Source of the DNA: Acidipropionibacterium acidipropionici
Lineage (GTDB): Bacteria; Actinomycetota; Actinomycetes; Propionibacteriales; Propionibacteriaceae
NCBI RefSeq assembly: GCF_001441165.1
Contig: NZ_CP013126.1
Location: 2,261,551 to 2,325,550 of the forward strand
Direction: 5' to 3'
Length of the DNA: 64,000 nucleotides
Shown: one piece after another, positions 9,044-16,936 of the stretch
Layout of the letters: every line of letters starts with the position of its first letter
Position numbering within the stretch: the stretch's first letter is position 1
Translations under genes and position numbers: made by a program
Notes under the pieces: generated by a model
The model's database searches: none
What the model was told of the DNA's origin: nothing
The model's input: only the letters and a program-made list of their open reading frames with translations

Positions 9044-9547
9044 GTGCACGAGAACAGTGAGATGAAGGTGATCGCCATCGCGGCCGTCGCGGACAACGGC
9101 GTCATCGGTTCGGGCGATGACATGCTGTGGCACCTCCCCGAGGACTTCCGGCGCTTCAAGAGAGTGACGATGGGCCACACCCTGGTCTTCGGGCGGCGCA
9201 CCTTCGAGCAGATCGGGAAGCTGCCGGGGCGGCGCCACATCGTGTGCACCCGCGACCCCGACTGGACGGTCGAGGGGGTCGACGTCGCCGCCTCGGTGCC
9301 CGCCGCCGTCAAGATGGCGCGCGCGGCGGGGGAGGACGTCTGCTACATCGCCGGGGGAGCGCAGATCTACGCCGCGGCCATGGAGCTGTGCACCGGGCTG
9401 GACATCACCGTCGTCCACCAGAGCCCCCGGGGGTCGGCCCGATTCCCCGAGATCTCGCCCGACCGCTGGCGCGAGGTCTCGCGGGATCGCCGCGAGGGTT
9501 TCGACTTCGTGCAGTTCGTGCCGGTCGAGAGCGTCGACGAGGGCTGA
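9044..9547 (+). CDS. folA: Dihydrofolate reductase
   Basis: Reduces dihydrofolate to tetrahydrofolate, completing the thymidylate cycle with the adjacent thyA. 167 residues from the GTG at 9044, which has a GAGG 5 nt upstream; an ATG at 9062 (MKVIAIAAVADNGVIG) is an alternative and closer to the family's usual first residue. Recognisable are DDMLWHLPEDFRRFKRVTMGHTLVFGRRTFE, which contains the folate and NADPH contacts, and the AGGAQIYAAAM glycine motif. Distinct from the DHFR-like gene at 10992. Confidence 0.93.
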   Translation: MHENSEMKVIAIAAVADNGVIGSGDDMLWHLPEDFRRFKRVTMGHTLVFGRRTFEQIGKLPGRRHIVCTRDPDWTVEGVDVAASVPAAVKMARAAGEDVCYIAGGAQIYAAAMELCTGLDITVVHQSPRGSARFPEISPDRWREVSRDRREGFDFVQFVPVESVDEG

Positions 9548-9550
9548 GCG

Positions 9551-10978
9551 GTGCGAACCCGCGCATCCGTCCTGCACCTGGACATGGATGCCTTCTTCGC
9601 GTCGGTGGAGCAGCGCGACAAGCCCTCGTTGAAGGGTCGGGCCGTCATCGTGGGCGGCACCGGCGGGCGCGGGGTGGTCTCCACGGCGTCCTACGAGGCC
9701 AGGGTCTTCGGGGTCCACTCGGCCATGTCCAGCGCCCAGGCCCGCCACCTGGCGCCCAACGCGGCCTTCCTGTCCGGGCGTTTCGAGGCCTACCGCCAGT
9801 CCAGCCGGGTGGTGATGGCGACCCTGCGCGGGCTGTCCCCGCTGGTGGAGCCGCTGAGCCTCGACGAGGCCTTCGTCGATCTGGAGCAGGCCGATGTGGA
9901 TGTCGCCGACGAGCGGGCCGTTCACGATCTGGCGGTGCGGCTGCGCGCCGAGATCGCCCGGTGCACTGAGGGGCTGAGCTGCTCAGTGGGGGCCGGATCG
10001 AGCAAATTCATGGCGAAGGTGGCCTCCGAGCTCGCCAAACCCGCTCGCGGCCACCTCGACCAGGTGGCGGTGATCGCACCGGGCACCGAGGAGGCGGTCA
10101 TCGGGCCCCTCCCGGCCCGGGCCATCCCCGGTGTGGGGCCGGTGGCCGCCGCCAAACTCGACAAGCTCGGGATGCGCACCGTGGCCGATGTGCGGGCCGC
10201 GAGCCCCGACGAGCTCATCCGGGAACTGGGCCAGGCCTGGGGAAGCAGCCTGGTGGACCTGTCGAGGGCCCGCGACGACCGTCCGGTGCAGGCCTCCCGG
10301 CAGGCGAAGTCCATCTCGGTGGAGGACACCTTCGAGCACGACCTCACCGACCGGGACGAGTGCGCGCGGATCGTCGAGCGCGACGCCGCCCTGGTGTGCG
10401 CCAGACTCCAGCGCTCCGGCCAGTTCGCCCGCACCGTGACCCTCAAGGCGAAGATGGCCGACTTCACCACCTGGACCCGGTCGGCGACCCTGGAGGGGGC
10501 CACCGATGCGGTGGAGACCGTGCGGCGCACCGCCCGTCATCTGCTCGAGGGCCTCGATCTGCGCGAGGGGGTGCGGCTGCTCGGGGTGGGGGTGTCGAAT
10601 TTCACGGTGGCGGCCCAGGAGGAGCTCTTCGCCGTCGACGAGGCCGGGGAGCTGATCGAACTGCCCGGGGGCGGGGATGTGGAGGAGGTCGTCGGATCCG
10701 TGTCGGGGCCCTTCGGCCGAAGGGGCTCCTTCGACGAGGGGACGGCGCGGCGGTGGCGCCCGGGCGCCGACGTCGAGCACGACGAGTGGGGCCGCGGCTG
10801 GGTGTGGGGATCTGGTCACGGGGTGGTGACGGTGCGTTTCGAGTACCGGGGCTCGCAGATCGGACGGGTGCGGTCCTTCAAGACCGACGACCCGGCCCTG
10901 CATCCCGCAGCGCCGCTGCCGCTGGCCTGGACACTGGCCCATCCCACCGTGGAGGGCGAGGACGACGAGTCCCAGTAG
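9551..10978 (+). CDS. dinB: DNA polymerase IV (Y-family)
   Basis: Translesion DNA polymerase. 475 residues, longer than the ~350 of E. coli because of a C-terminal extension after the little-finger domain. Catalytic acidic residues are in [14 protein letters not shown] (Asp11, Asp13) and [11 protein letters not shown] (Asp105, Glu106); the palm continues with [21 protein letters not shown] and a helix-hairpin-helix around [15 protein letters not shown] start 3 nt after folA, so it is the last gene of the run. The window thus encodes two Y-family proteins, this one and ImuB. A beta-clamp peptide EELFAV is visible near residue 357. Confidence 0.93.
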   Translation: MRTRASVLHLDMDAFFASVEQRDKPSLKGRAVIVGGTGGRGVVSTASYEARVFGVHSAMSSAQARHLAPNAAFLSGRFEAYRQSSRVVMATLRGLSPLVEPLSLDEAFVDLEQADVDVADERAVHDLAVRLRAEIARCTEGLSCSVGAGSSKFMAKVASELAKPARGHLDQVAVIAPGTEEAVIGPLPARAIPGVGPVAAAKLDKLGMRTVADVRAASPDELIRELGQAWGSSLVDLSRARDDRPVQASRQAKSISVEDTFEHDLTDRDECARIVERDAALVCARLQRSGQFARTVTLKAKMADFTTWTRSATLEGATDAVETVRRTARHLLEGLDLREGVRLLGVGVSNFTVAAQEELFAVDEAGELIELPGGGDVEEVVGSVSGPFGRRGSFDEGTARRWRPGADVEHDEWGRGWVWGSGHGVVTVRFEYRGSQIGRVRSFKTDDPALHPAAPLPLAWTLAHPTVEGEDDESQ

Positions 10979-10991
10979 GGCCGTCGCGAGC

Positions 10992-11570
10992 TCAGGGGCG
11001 TCGGTACTCGGCCAGGACCACCCCGGAGTCGAAGGCGGTGGTGTCGACACGTCGCCAGGCGGCGGGCGCGTATGCACGTGGCCCGAACAGGGGGATCCCG
11101 GCACCGAACTGGACGGGATTGATCTTGAGGACGAGACCGTCGATCTCCTCGGCGAGCACCGCGGCGAGGGTTCCTCCGCCGCACAGCCAGATGTCCTTCC
11201 CGTCCTCCTCCTTGAGGGCGCGCACGACGGCGACCGGGTCGGAGCCGGTGAAGGTCACGTCCTCGCTGCCCGGCGGCCCCTCATGGGTCCGGGTGAAGAC
11301 GATCTGCCGCAGGTGCTGGTAGGGGCTGGGCCGGTGCTGGTCGGGCATGCCGACGGCATAGGTGTTCCACCCCATGAGCACGGTGTCGAAGGGGCCGCCG
11401 TCGAGGGGCAGGCCGACCGCCTCGGCGAGCTGCGTCGGCGCCGTGCCGCGGTAGCGCTCCCAGATCCCTGCCATGTGGTCGCCCTCGGCGAGGAATGCGT
11501 CGAACTGCCCGTCAGGTCCGGCGATGTAGCCGTCGAGGCTCACCGCGATGTAGTACGTCAGGCTTCGCAT
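10992..11570 (-). CDS. Dihydrofolate reductase-like protein (RibD C-terminal family)
   Basis: A 192-residue member of the RibD C-terminal/DHFR-like oxidoreductase superfamily. It begins MRSLTYYIAVSLDGYIAGPDGQ, the standard opening of this group, and has LMGWNTYAV, IVFTRTH and the NADPH-loop segment KEEDGKDIWLCGGGTLAAVL. The actual substrate is unknown; genuine folate reduction is covered by folA. Start taken at the family's initial Met; the frame runs on to 11624 without a ribosome site. It converges with dinB, 13 bp away. Confidence 0.85.
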   Translation of the reverse strand: MRSLTYYIAVSLDGYIAGPDGQFDAFLAEGDHMAGIWERYRGTAPTQLAEAVGLPLDGGPFDTVLMGWNTYAVGMPDQHRPSPYQHLRQIVFTRTHEGPPGSEDVTFTGSDPVAVVRALKEEDGKDIWLCGGGTLAAVLAEEIDGLVLKINPVQFGAGIPLFGPRAYAPAAWRRVDTTAFDSGVVLAEYRRP

Positions 11571-11623
11571 CAGATCTCCAACCGTCGCCGATGTGGCGGT
11601 CAGCGTAACCCGGGACGGGCCCA

Positions 11624-11662
11624 CGCGGCCCCGGCACGGTGAATCACCGTGCCGGGGCCGCG
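11624..11662 (-). terminator. Strong hairpin terminator after tRNA-Leu
   Basis: A perfect 17-bp stem, CGCGGCCCCGGCACGGT (11624-11640) and its complement (11646-11662), with loop GAATC. It lies immediately 3' of the minus-strand tRNA-Leu. No U-run is evident, as is common in high-GC actinobacteria. Confidence 0.75.
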
Positions 11663-11671
11663 TTGATCAGG

Positions 11672-11753
11672 TGCCGGAGAAGGGATTTGAACCCTCACAC
11701 CCGAAGGCACAGGAACCTAAATCCTGCGTGTCTGCCAGTTCCACCACTCCGGC
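11672..11753 (-). tRNA. tRNA-Leu(TAG)
   Basis: An 82-nt class II tRNA on the minus strand. The acceptor GCCGGAG pairs with CTCCGGC, the T-arm is GGGTTCAAATCCC, and the anticodon loop TTTAGGT gives anticodon TAG (Leu, CUA/CUG codons). A long variable arm (TGCCTTCGGGTGT) is present. CCA is not encoded. Confidence 0.95.
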
Positions 11754-11773
11754 GGGGCCCGTGGGCAAGGATC

Positions 11774-12253
11774 TCAGATACCGAGCTCCCGGCACAGCTT
11801 GTCGACGTGGCCGGTGGCCCGCACGTTGTACTGCGCCAGGCTCAGGATCGGTCGGCCGTCGTCCTGGACGTCGACAACGAATGTCGAGCGGATGACCCCC
11901 TCGATCTCCTTGCCGTAGACGTTCTTGAGGCCGTAGGCCCCGTAGGCCTTCATGACCCTCCGGTCGATGTCGGACAGCAGGGTCAGCGTCAGCGACTCCT
12001 TCTCGACGAACCGGCGAAGCTTCTCCACGGGGTCGGGGGAGATCCCCAGAACGGTGTAGCCGGCATCGGTGAACCGCTGGTGGTGGGAGGTGAAGTCGAC
12101 CGCCTGGGTGGTGCATCCCGGTGTCATGGCGGCCGGGTAGAAGTACACGATCACCTGCTGCCCGACGAGTCCTGAAAGGGTGATCGTGCCGCCTCCCGCG
12201 CTGGGTAGCGTGAAGTCCGGTGCGATCGTTCCTGGGGTGAGGCGCGTGCTCAT
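11774..12253 (-). CDS. bcp: Peroxiredoxin, BCP/PrxQ type (1-Cys)
   Basis: Thiol peroxidase reducing hydroperoxides, 159 residues. The thioredoxin-fold opening is GTIAPDFTLPSAGGG, and the peroxidatic cysteine lies in PAAMTPGCTTQAVDF. Most BCP proteins have a second, resolving cysteine five residues later (TPGCTxExCxF); here that position is Val, so it must rely on an external thiol or another Cys. The start is MSTRLTPG; in-frame codons further upstream to 12328 lack support. It follows tRNA-Leu on the same strand. Confidence 0.9.
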   Translation of the reverse strand: MSTRLTPGTIAPDFTLPSAGGGTITLSGLVGQQVIVYFYPAAMTPGCTTQAVDFTSHHQRFTDAGYTVLGISPDPVEKLRRFVEKESLTLTLLSDIDRRVMKAYGAYGLKNVYGKEIEGVIRSTFVVDVQDDGRPILSLAQYNVRATGHVDKLCRELGI

Positions 12254-12391
12254 GACGCCCACGATATAGGCTGTCGGCACGGCGTGGCGCGCGGAGTCCG
12301 CGTAGTGAGGACGGTCCGGACGCCGCATGGCCGGGGCACGGCGTCAGACCCGTGCTCGAGGATTCGACGATCGCGTTTCAGGGAGACCACA

Positions 12392-12991
12392 ATGGCTGAA
12401 GGCCGACAGCAGAAGACGGCGAAGGACACCCGTTCCGCCGATCAGATCCGGCGTGATATCGCCGCAGCGCGGGCCAGGATGTCGTCGACTATCGAGGGGC
12501 TCACCGAGGAGTTCCACCCGGTGGCCGTCAAGAATCGTGCTGTCGGCCAGGCCAAGGACTTCGCCCAGCGGGAGTACACGACGGTCCGCGACCGTCTCAC
12601 CTCTCAGGTCAAGGACGAGAACGGCTGGCGCACCGACCGGCTGACGCTGATCGGCGGCGGCCTGGTCGCTGCCGTCGGTGCCCTGGTCGTGCTGCGCGCC
12701 GTCGTCGGGCGGGCCAGCGGGGCCACCACCCGGCGCAAGCTCGAGAAGGTGCAGCTCGCCGCCGCGAAGCAGGCTGCCAAGGACGCCAAGGTCACCCGCA
12801 GGTCGGACAAGAAGCTCGCCAGGTCCAACCGGAAGCACGCCGGGAGGAACGCCGAGCGGGCCATCAAGCTCGACGACGACACCACGGCCGGCGGGGTCGC
12901 ACAGGCCATGCTCAAGCAGGCCGCGTCGCTGCGCGCCGAGGCCGCCGATGAGCGCAACCACAGCGCCGAGGCCGCGAAGACGAAGAAGTGA
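12392..12991 (+). CDS. DUF3618 family membrane-anchored protein
   Basis: A 199-residue protein with the DUF3618 signature SADQIRRDIAAARARMSSTIEGL at ~15-37, a single transmembrane segment at about 92-112 (LIGGGLVAAVGALVVLRAVVG), and a highly basic, Lys/Arg/Ala-rich C-terminal half predicted to be helical. The start is the ATG preceded by GGGAG. It is coupled by a 4-nt overlap to the GroES-like gene. The function of the family is unknown; the layout suggests a cytoplasmic charged domain tethered to the membrane. Confidence 0.8.
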   Translation: MAEGRQQKTAKDTRSADQIRRDIAAARARMSSTIEGLTEEFHPVAVKNRAVGQAKDFAQREYTTVRDRLTSQVKDENGWRTDRLTLIGGGLVAAVGALVVLRAVVGRASGATTRRKLEKVQLAAAKQAAKDAKVTRRSDKKLARSNRKHAGRNAERAIKLDDDTTAGGVAQAMLKQAASLRAEAADERNHSAEAAKTKK

Positions 12992-13338
12992 GCGACATCC
13001 CCGCCGAGTCGCCGATCTCCGGGGACCTGCCGATCCGGATGCTCGGCGACCGGCTCTTGGTGACCCCGGAGAAGGAGGGGGCCGAACGGCACAGCGGCGC
13101 GGGCATCGTCATTCCCGCGACCGTCAAGCTCGGCCACCGGCTCGCCTGGGGAACGGTTGTAGCTCTGGGATCGGCGGTCCGCCAGGTGAGCCTGGGGGAC
13201 CGCGTGCTCTTCGATCCCGAGTCGCGCGCCGAGGTGGAGCTGGAGGGATCGGCCTACATCCTGCTGCGCGAGGAGGACCTGCACGCCGTGGCCACCGGGC
13301 GCGCGACCGATTCCGGCGCCGGCGGGCTGTACCTGTAA
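12988..13338 (+). CDS. GroES-like co-chaperonin
   Basis: A 116-residue GroES-fold protein: IRMLGDRLLVTPEKEGAERHSGAGIVIPAT at residues ~12-41, WGTVVALGSAV, and LGDRVLFDPESRAEVELEG, following the Cpn10 barrel order including a mobile-loop-like stretch. It differs from a canonical GroES by extra residues at both ends and by lacking an adjacent groEL. It is coupled to the DUF3618 gene instead. Such stand-alone GroES paralogs occur in actinobacteria; a chaperonin role is not proven. Confidence 0.8.
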   Translation: MSDIPAESPISGDLPIRMLGDRLLVTPEKEGAERHSGAGIVIPATVKLGHRLAWGTVVALGSAVRQVSLGDRVLFDPESRAEVELEGSAYILLREEDLHAVATGRATDSGAGGLYL

Positions 13339-13339
13339 G

Positions 13340-14086
13340 TCAGCGCGCGTAGCGGGTCACGAAGGCCCGCAGGAGGGTGTGGACGTCGCCGATCCGGGCG
13401 GCGCTGACGGTCTCGATGAGCTCATCCATCGTCGCGGGGTCGAAGTAGCCGTTCTCCCGGTAGATGTGGATGCGCTGGACGATGCCGGCGACGTCCAGCT
13501 CGGGATGGAACTGGGTGGCGTACATGTTCTCCCCGACCCGGAACATCTGTACCGGGGCCGCCTCGCCGGTGGCCAGGAGGACAGCGTCGTCGGAGAGGGT
13601 GCGCACGGCCTCCTTGTGCCCCACGAAGGCCTGGAAACTCTCGGGAACCCCGGAGGCCCGGATCAGCGGATCCCTCAGGCCCTCGTCGGTGAGTGTCACC
13701 GTGATGGCGCTGACCGGTTCCGGATAGGTGCGGTCGACCACCGCTCCCTGGTGGACGCCGAGCGTCCCGACGCCGTAGCAGGCCCCGAAGAAGGGGAAGT
13801 CGGCGGGGACGACGCGGTCGAGCAGCTCGTCGAGCTCGGCCTCGGCGCGCCTCTGATCGGCCGGTTTGCGGTCGTCGGGGTCCGAGGTGCTGTAGGGACT
13901 GCCGCCCACGATGATCCCCGACAGGTCGTCGAGATCGACCTGCGGCAGCGGCGCCCGGTCGAGCTGGGAGTAGAGCACCCGGTCGGCGGCCAGCCCTGTG
14001 AAGCGCAGCATGGCCTCGTACTCGCCGCGGGCGGCCTCGTCCTCGGGTCGGGTGGCGATCAGCAGGAAGGGTTTCACGAGGGCCAT
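13340..14086 (-). CDS. Class I glutamine amidotransferase-like protein
   Basis: A 248-residue protein with a class I GATase domain. The nucleophile elbow FFGACYGVGTLG holds the catalytic cysteine near residue 100, and ATQFHPELD near 175 supplies His and Glu of the triad. It resembles the GMP-synthase-like amidotransferases that stand alone in many actinobacteria. Start taken at MALVKPFLLIATRPED; upstream codons lack support. No synthetase partner is adjacent, so the nitrogen acceptor is unknown. Its stop lies next to the end of the convergent GroES-like gene. Confidence 0.85.
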   Translation of the reverse strand: MALVKPFLLIATRPEDEAARGEYEAMLRFTGLAADRVLYSQLDRAPLPQVDLDDLSGIIVGGSPYSTSDPDDRKPADQRRAEAELDELLDRVVPADFPFFGACYGVGTLGVHQGAVVDRTYPEPVSAITVTLTDEGLRDPLIRASGVPESFQAFVGHKEAVRTLSDDAVLLATGEAAPVQMFRVGENMYATQFHPELDVAGIVQRIHIYRENGYFDPATMDELIETVSAARIGDVHTLLRAFVTRYAR

Positions 14087-14185
14087 TGTGTCGCAGGCCG
14101 CATCGGGAGTGTGCGACCGGCGTCCCGGGTGGTCCTCGGGCGGCACCGGACAGCACTGCACCGACAGCACGGCACCGGACAGCAC

Positions 14186-14214
14186 GAGGGCCCCTTCGTG
14201 GTGAAGGGGCCCTC
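14186..14214 (-). terminator. Terminator hairpin of tRNA-Lys copy 1
   Basis: GAGGGGCCCTTC-type stem: GAGGGCCCCTTC (14186-14197) pairs perfectly with GAAGGGGCCCTC (14203-14214) around a GTGGT loop. It lies just 3' of the minus-strand tRNA-Lys. Confidence 0.75.
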
Positions 14215-14221
14215 GGATCTG

Positions 14222-14294
14222 TGCGCCGCCAGGGACTCGAACCCTGAACCCTCTGATTAAGAGTCAGATGCTCTGCCAGTTGAGCTAGCAGCGC
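14222..14294 (-). tRNA. tRNA-Lys(CTT), copy 1
   Basis: 73 nt. Acceptor GCGCTGC pairs with GCGGCGC (one G-U pair); D-arm GCTC...GAGC; anticodon stem TCTGA/TCAGA with loop CTCTTAA, anticodon CTT; T-arm CAGGGTTCGAGTCCCTG. Identical to copy 2 over the mature region. Confidence 0.95.
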
Positions 14295-14395
14295 CAGCAA
14301 CAGGAAATACTAGCCCCGCCGTCGCCCGGACGCAAAACGGGAGGATTCGGACCGACCGGCCGCAGGCGGCACCGGACAGCACCCCCTGACAGCAC

Positions 14396-14424
14396 GAGGG
14401 CCCCTTCGCGATGAAGGGGCCCTC
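14396..14424 (-). terminator. Terminator hairpin of tRNA-Lys copy 2
   Basis: Same 12-bp stem as at 14186-14214 (arms 14396-14407 and 14413-14424) with loop GCGAT instead of GTGGT. It separates the two tRNA-Lys genes. Confidence 0.75.
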
Positions 14425-14431
14425 GTATCGG

Positions 14432-14504
14432 TGCGCCGCCAGGGACTCGAACCCTGAACCCTCTGATTAAGAGTCAGATGCTCTGCCAGTTGAGCTAGCA
14501 GCGC
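14432..14504 (-). tRNA. tRNA-Lys(CTT), copy 2
   Basis: 73 nt, same mature sequence as copy 1, anticodon CTT. It is the upstream member of the tandem pair on the minus strand. Confidence 0.95.
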
Positions 14505-14546
14505 CGACGAGGGAACACACTAGCGCCTCCGGCCCACGGTTCAAAA

Positions 14547-15281
14547 TCAGGGCTCAGGGGCGTCCCTCCCGCACCGCGGAGACCGCCTGGTGCGCAGCGC
14601 CTCGATCTCGGGCAGATCGAGGGGGTCCAGGGACCGGCCGAGGGCCTGCTCCAGGAGATGGTCGGCCAGCTCGGGGTTGCGGGCCAGGATCGGGCCGTGC
14701 GGATAGGCCCCGATCACCCGTCCCTGCACGGCCCCCTCGGTCGTCGAATCGCCGTTCCCCCAGCCCTTCTCGACCGCCGCCAGCGGGGTGGCGTCGGAGC
14801 CCAGGGTGGTCCAGCCGCCGTGGTTCTCGAAGCCTGTGATGAGCGAGGTCGCCCCGTCGGGGCGGGTCCATCTCGACAGGGATTCCCCGACGGCCCGCTC
14901 GGGGCCCCTGCGGGTCTCGACGTCGAGCACCCCCAGCCCCTCGATCACCTCGTCGCGGGCCCCGATCGTGAAGCTGTGCCCGCAGATCTGGTAGCCGGCG
15001 CACACCGCGAAGAGGACCGCCCCGTCGTCCAGGGCGCTGAACAGTGCGCCGTCGGCCCTCAGCTGGTTGACGGCGGTGATCTGGGCGGTGTCCTCGCCCC
15101 CGCCGAGCAGGTAGACGGCCCCGTCGGCGGGCACCGGGTCTCCCGGGTCGACGCTGATCAGCTCGGCGTCGATGCCGCGCCACTTCAGCCGCTTGGTGAG
15201 CACCACGGCATTGCCGTGGTCCCCGTAGATCCCCAGCAGCGACTGGTACAGCAGGACGATCTTCACCGGTGCGGCGCTCAT
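14547..15281 (-). CDS. gatD: Lipid II isoglutaminyl synthase, glutamine amidotransferase subunit GatD
   Basis: Releases ammonia from glutamine for MurT, which amidates the D-Glu of lipid II to D-isoglutamine. 244 residues. It opens VKIVLLYQSLLGIYGDHGNAVVL, typical of the CobB/CobQ-like GATase group, and has the nucleophile Cys in FAVCAGYQICGHSF near residue 94 and the catalytic His in YPHGPILARNPELAD near 190. The start overlaps the murT stop by 4 nt, matching the obligatory MurT-GatD complex. The start was chosen by that overlap and the family N-terminus. Confidence 0.93.
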   Translation of the reverse strand: MSAAPVKIVLLYQSLLGIYGDHGNAVVLTKRLKWRGIDAELISVDPGDPVPADGAVYLLGGGEDTAQITAVNQLRADGALFSALDDGAVLFAVCAGYQICGHSFTIGARDEVIEGLGVLDVETRRGPERAVGESLSRWTRPDGATSLITGFENHGGWTTLGSDATPLAAVEKGWGNGDSTTEGAVQGRVIGAYPHGPILARNPELADHLLEQALGRSLDPLDLPEIEALRTRRSPRCGRDAPEP

Positions 15282-16582
15282 GCCAGGCCTCCAAGTCGGC
15301 GCAGTTTCTGGAACGGGGTGTAGGTGGACAGCACGTCGATGGGATGGTCCTCGTCCCAGTGTCCGGCCAGCAGGGGGGAGGAGAGGGCTTCGGACAGGTC
15401 CTCGAGGACGACGTGCTCCACCTCGGCGTACTGGAGGCGGACGGCCAGGTCGAGGGCTCTGGGGCCGGTGCAGATGACGGTGCGTCCGGCCAGCTGCTCG
15501 TAATCGACGTCCCACAGCCAGGAGACGTCCTTGCCGTCGGCGGCGACGGCGTCGATGGCCAGCACCAGGGGGTCGGAGACGGTCAGCGGCAGCGACTCCG
15601 TCCAGCCCGCCGGGTTCTTCGACAGCAGCAGCCGGACCTTCGTCCCGGAGATGGTGGTGGTGGCGTAGCGCCCGGCCGGGGAGGTGACGGTCGCCATCCC
15701 GGCCAGGGCGTCGTCGGGGTCGATGCCCATCTCGATGGCTGCGGCGAGCGCGCAGGTGGCGTTGGTGAGGTTGAAGTCGCCGGGCACCTGAAGGTCGAGA
15801 AGATGACGGTCCCCGCGCCGGGAGACCGCGTATCCGTCGTCGACCCACCAGTCGGCCTCCGGCTGGCGCAGCGGGCAGTCGGGGCAGTGCCAGTCGTCGT
15901 CATCGTGGACCAGCACCCCGCCGCAGCTGGGACACAGCGTCGAGTCGGCCGTCCAGCGCGGATTCGTGTCGACCCACACCACCGCACGGGCCTGCTGGCA
16001 GACCCACACGATGAGGGGGTCGGAGGCGTTGGCGATCACCATCGGGCCGTCCTGGCCGGCGGCCGCCAGGGCGGACCGCCAGTCCCGACCCAGGAAGGTG
16101 AGCTCGTGGTTGCGGTCGAGCTGGTCGCGGCTGAAGTTGAGCAGCACCAGCACCTCGGGGTGGCCCAGGCGCACGGCGTCGGCCACCACCCGCTCGTCGG
16201 TCTCCAGGATCGCCACGGAGGCGTCGGGGGCCTGCCCGAGGGCGGAGACGATGCCGTGGTGCAGGTTCGCCCCGTCGGCGTTGGTGACGACCCGGGAGCC
16301 GTCATCGCCCAGCCCGGCCCGCACCGCCGCGGTGAGCATGTGGGTGGTGGTGGTCTTGCCGTTGGTGCCGGTCACCGCGGCGATCCGGCGGGAGGCGATC
16401 AGCTCGGCGAAGGCACCCGGATCGAGCTTGGTGGTGATCTTTCCGCGGATCGACGCCCCGGAGCCCCGCCCCGTCACCCGTGAGGCCAGGGCCGCTGCGC
16501 GTCCGGCGAGCAGTGCGGCCTCGAGCCGGGCGGAGTTCCGCGGCCGTCGTGGCCGCCTGGGGTTGCGGGTCGATCTCGTCAT
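15278..16582 (-). CDS. murT: Lipid II isoglutaminyl synthase, Mur-ligase subunit MurT
   Basis: Mur-ligase-like ATPase that, with GatD, amidates lipid II. 434 residues. The ATP-binding loop TGTNGKTTTT is at ~71-80. A Cys4 zinc ribbon, CPSCGG...HCPDC, lies at about 215-235, a hallmark of MurT over other Mur ligases. The C-terminal DUF1727-type domain follows. In-frame ATGs at 16591 and 16594 are alternative starts; the ATG at 16582 is chosen because the family N-terminus follows. No strong ribosome site resolves this. Confidence 0.93.
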   Translation of the reverse strand: MTRSTRNPRRPRRPRNSARLEAALLAGRAAALASRVTGRGSGASIRGKITTKLDPGAFAELIASRRIAAVTGTNGKTTTTHMLTAAVRAGLGDDGSRVVTNADGANLHHGIVSALGQAPDASVAILETDERVVADAVRLGHPEVLVLLNFSRDQLDRNHELTFLGRDWRSALAAAGQDGPMVIANASDPLIVWVCQQARAVVWVDTNPRWTADSTLCPSCGGVLVHDDDDWHCPDCPLRQPEADWWVDDGYAVSRRGDRHLLDLQVPGDFNLTNATCALAAAIEMGIDPDDALAGMATVTSPAGRYATTTISGTKVRLLLSKNPAGWTESLPLTVSDPLVLAIDAVAADGKDVSWLWDVDYEQLAGRTVICTGPRALDLAVRLQYAEVEHVVLEDLSEALSSPLLAGHWDEDHPIDVLSTYTPFQKLRRLGGLA

Positions 16583-16620
16583 GGGTCCCATCATGGCAGC
16601 ACAGCGGTGGAGGCGCCCGC

Positions 16621-16872
16621 GAGCGCGGGGGTCGGGCCTGTTCGCGCGGACTGGACTTGTTCGAGGAGGCAGCGAGCCCTGGCGAGCGCGGGGGTCGGGC
16701 CTGTTCGCGCGGACTGGACTTGTTCGAGGAGGCAGCGAGCCCTGGCGAGCGCGGGGGTCGGGCCTGTTCGCGCGGACTGGACTTGTTCGAGGAGGCAGCG
16801 AGCCCTGGCGAGCGCGGGGGTCGGGCCTGTTCGCGCGGACTGGACTTGTTCGAGGAGGCAGCGAGCCCTGGC
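16621..16872. repeat. Four perfect 63-bp tandem repeats
   Basis: Four identical 63-bp units (16621, 16684, 16747, 16810), each containing GGGTCGGGCCTGTTCGCGCG and GACTTGTTCGAGGAGGCAGC, followed by a degenerate start of a fifth and an 8-bp hairpin CGGAGGAG-TCGG-CTCCTCCG (16878-16897). The array fills most of the 354-bp gap between divergent murT and imuA'. As 63 is divisible by three, the array stays open in several frames, but there is no codon or start evidence for translation. A related single unit occurs at 6754-6812. Confidence 0.9.
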
Positions 16873-16936
16873 AAGCGCGGAGGAGTCGGCTCCTCCGTTG
16901 AAAAATTTGTCGGTGGCCGATGGCAGTGTGCGTTCC

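Larger units (their letters stand above)
14142..14505 (-). repeat. 210-bp tandem duplication carrying tRNA-Lys and terminator
   Basis: Two copies at a 210-bp offset each contain GGCACCGGACAGCAC, a 12-bp-stem hairpin and a tRNA-Lys(CTT) gene. The left flank (14142-14186) holds extra short repeats, GGCACCGGACAGCAC twice with a degenerate copy between. Unequal crossing-over is a likely cause. Confidence 0.8.

Noticed and set aside
16621-16872. Possible CRISPR array
   Set aside because: Units are identical and contiguous with no unique spacers, and no cas genes are near.
16607-16936. Open frame through the 63-bp repeats extending imuA' N-terminally, and a similar 21-residue-repeat protein on the other strand
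   Set aside because: 63 bp is divisible by three and has no stops, so the openness is automatic. Several frames are open at once, there is no ribosome site, and the family N-terminus begins near 16937.
16583-16936. LexA operator before imuA'
   Set aside because: Only GTTCGA-like half sites in the repeats; no TCGAAC-N4-GTTCGA palindrome was found by eye.
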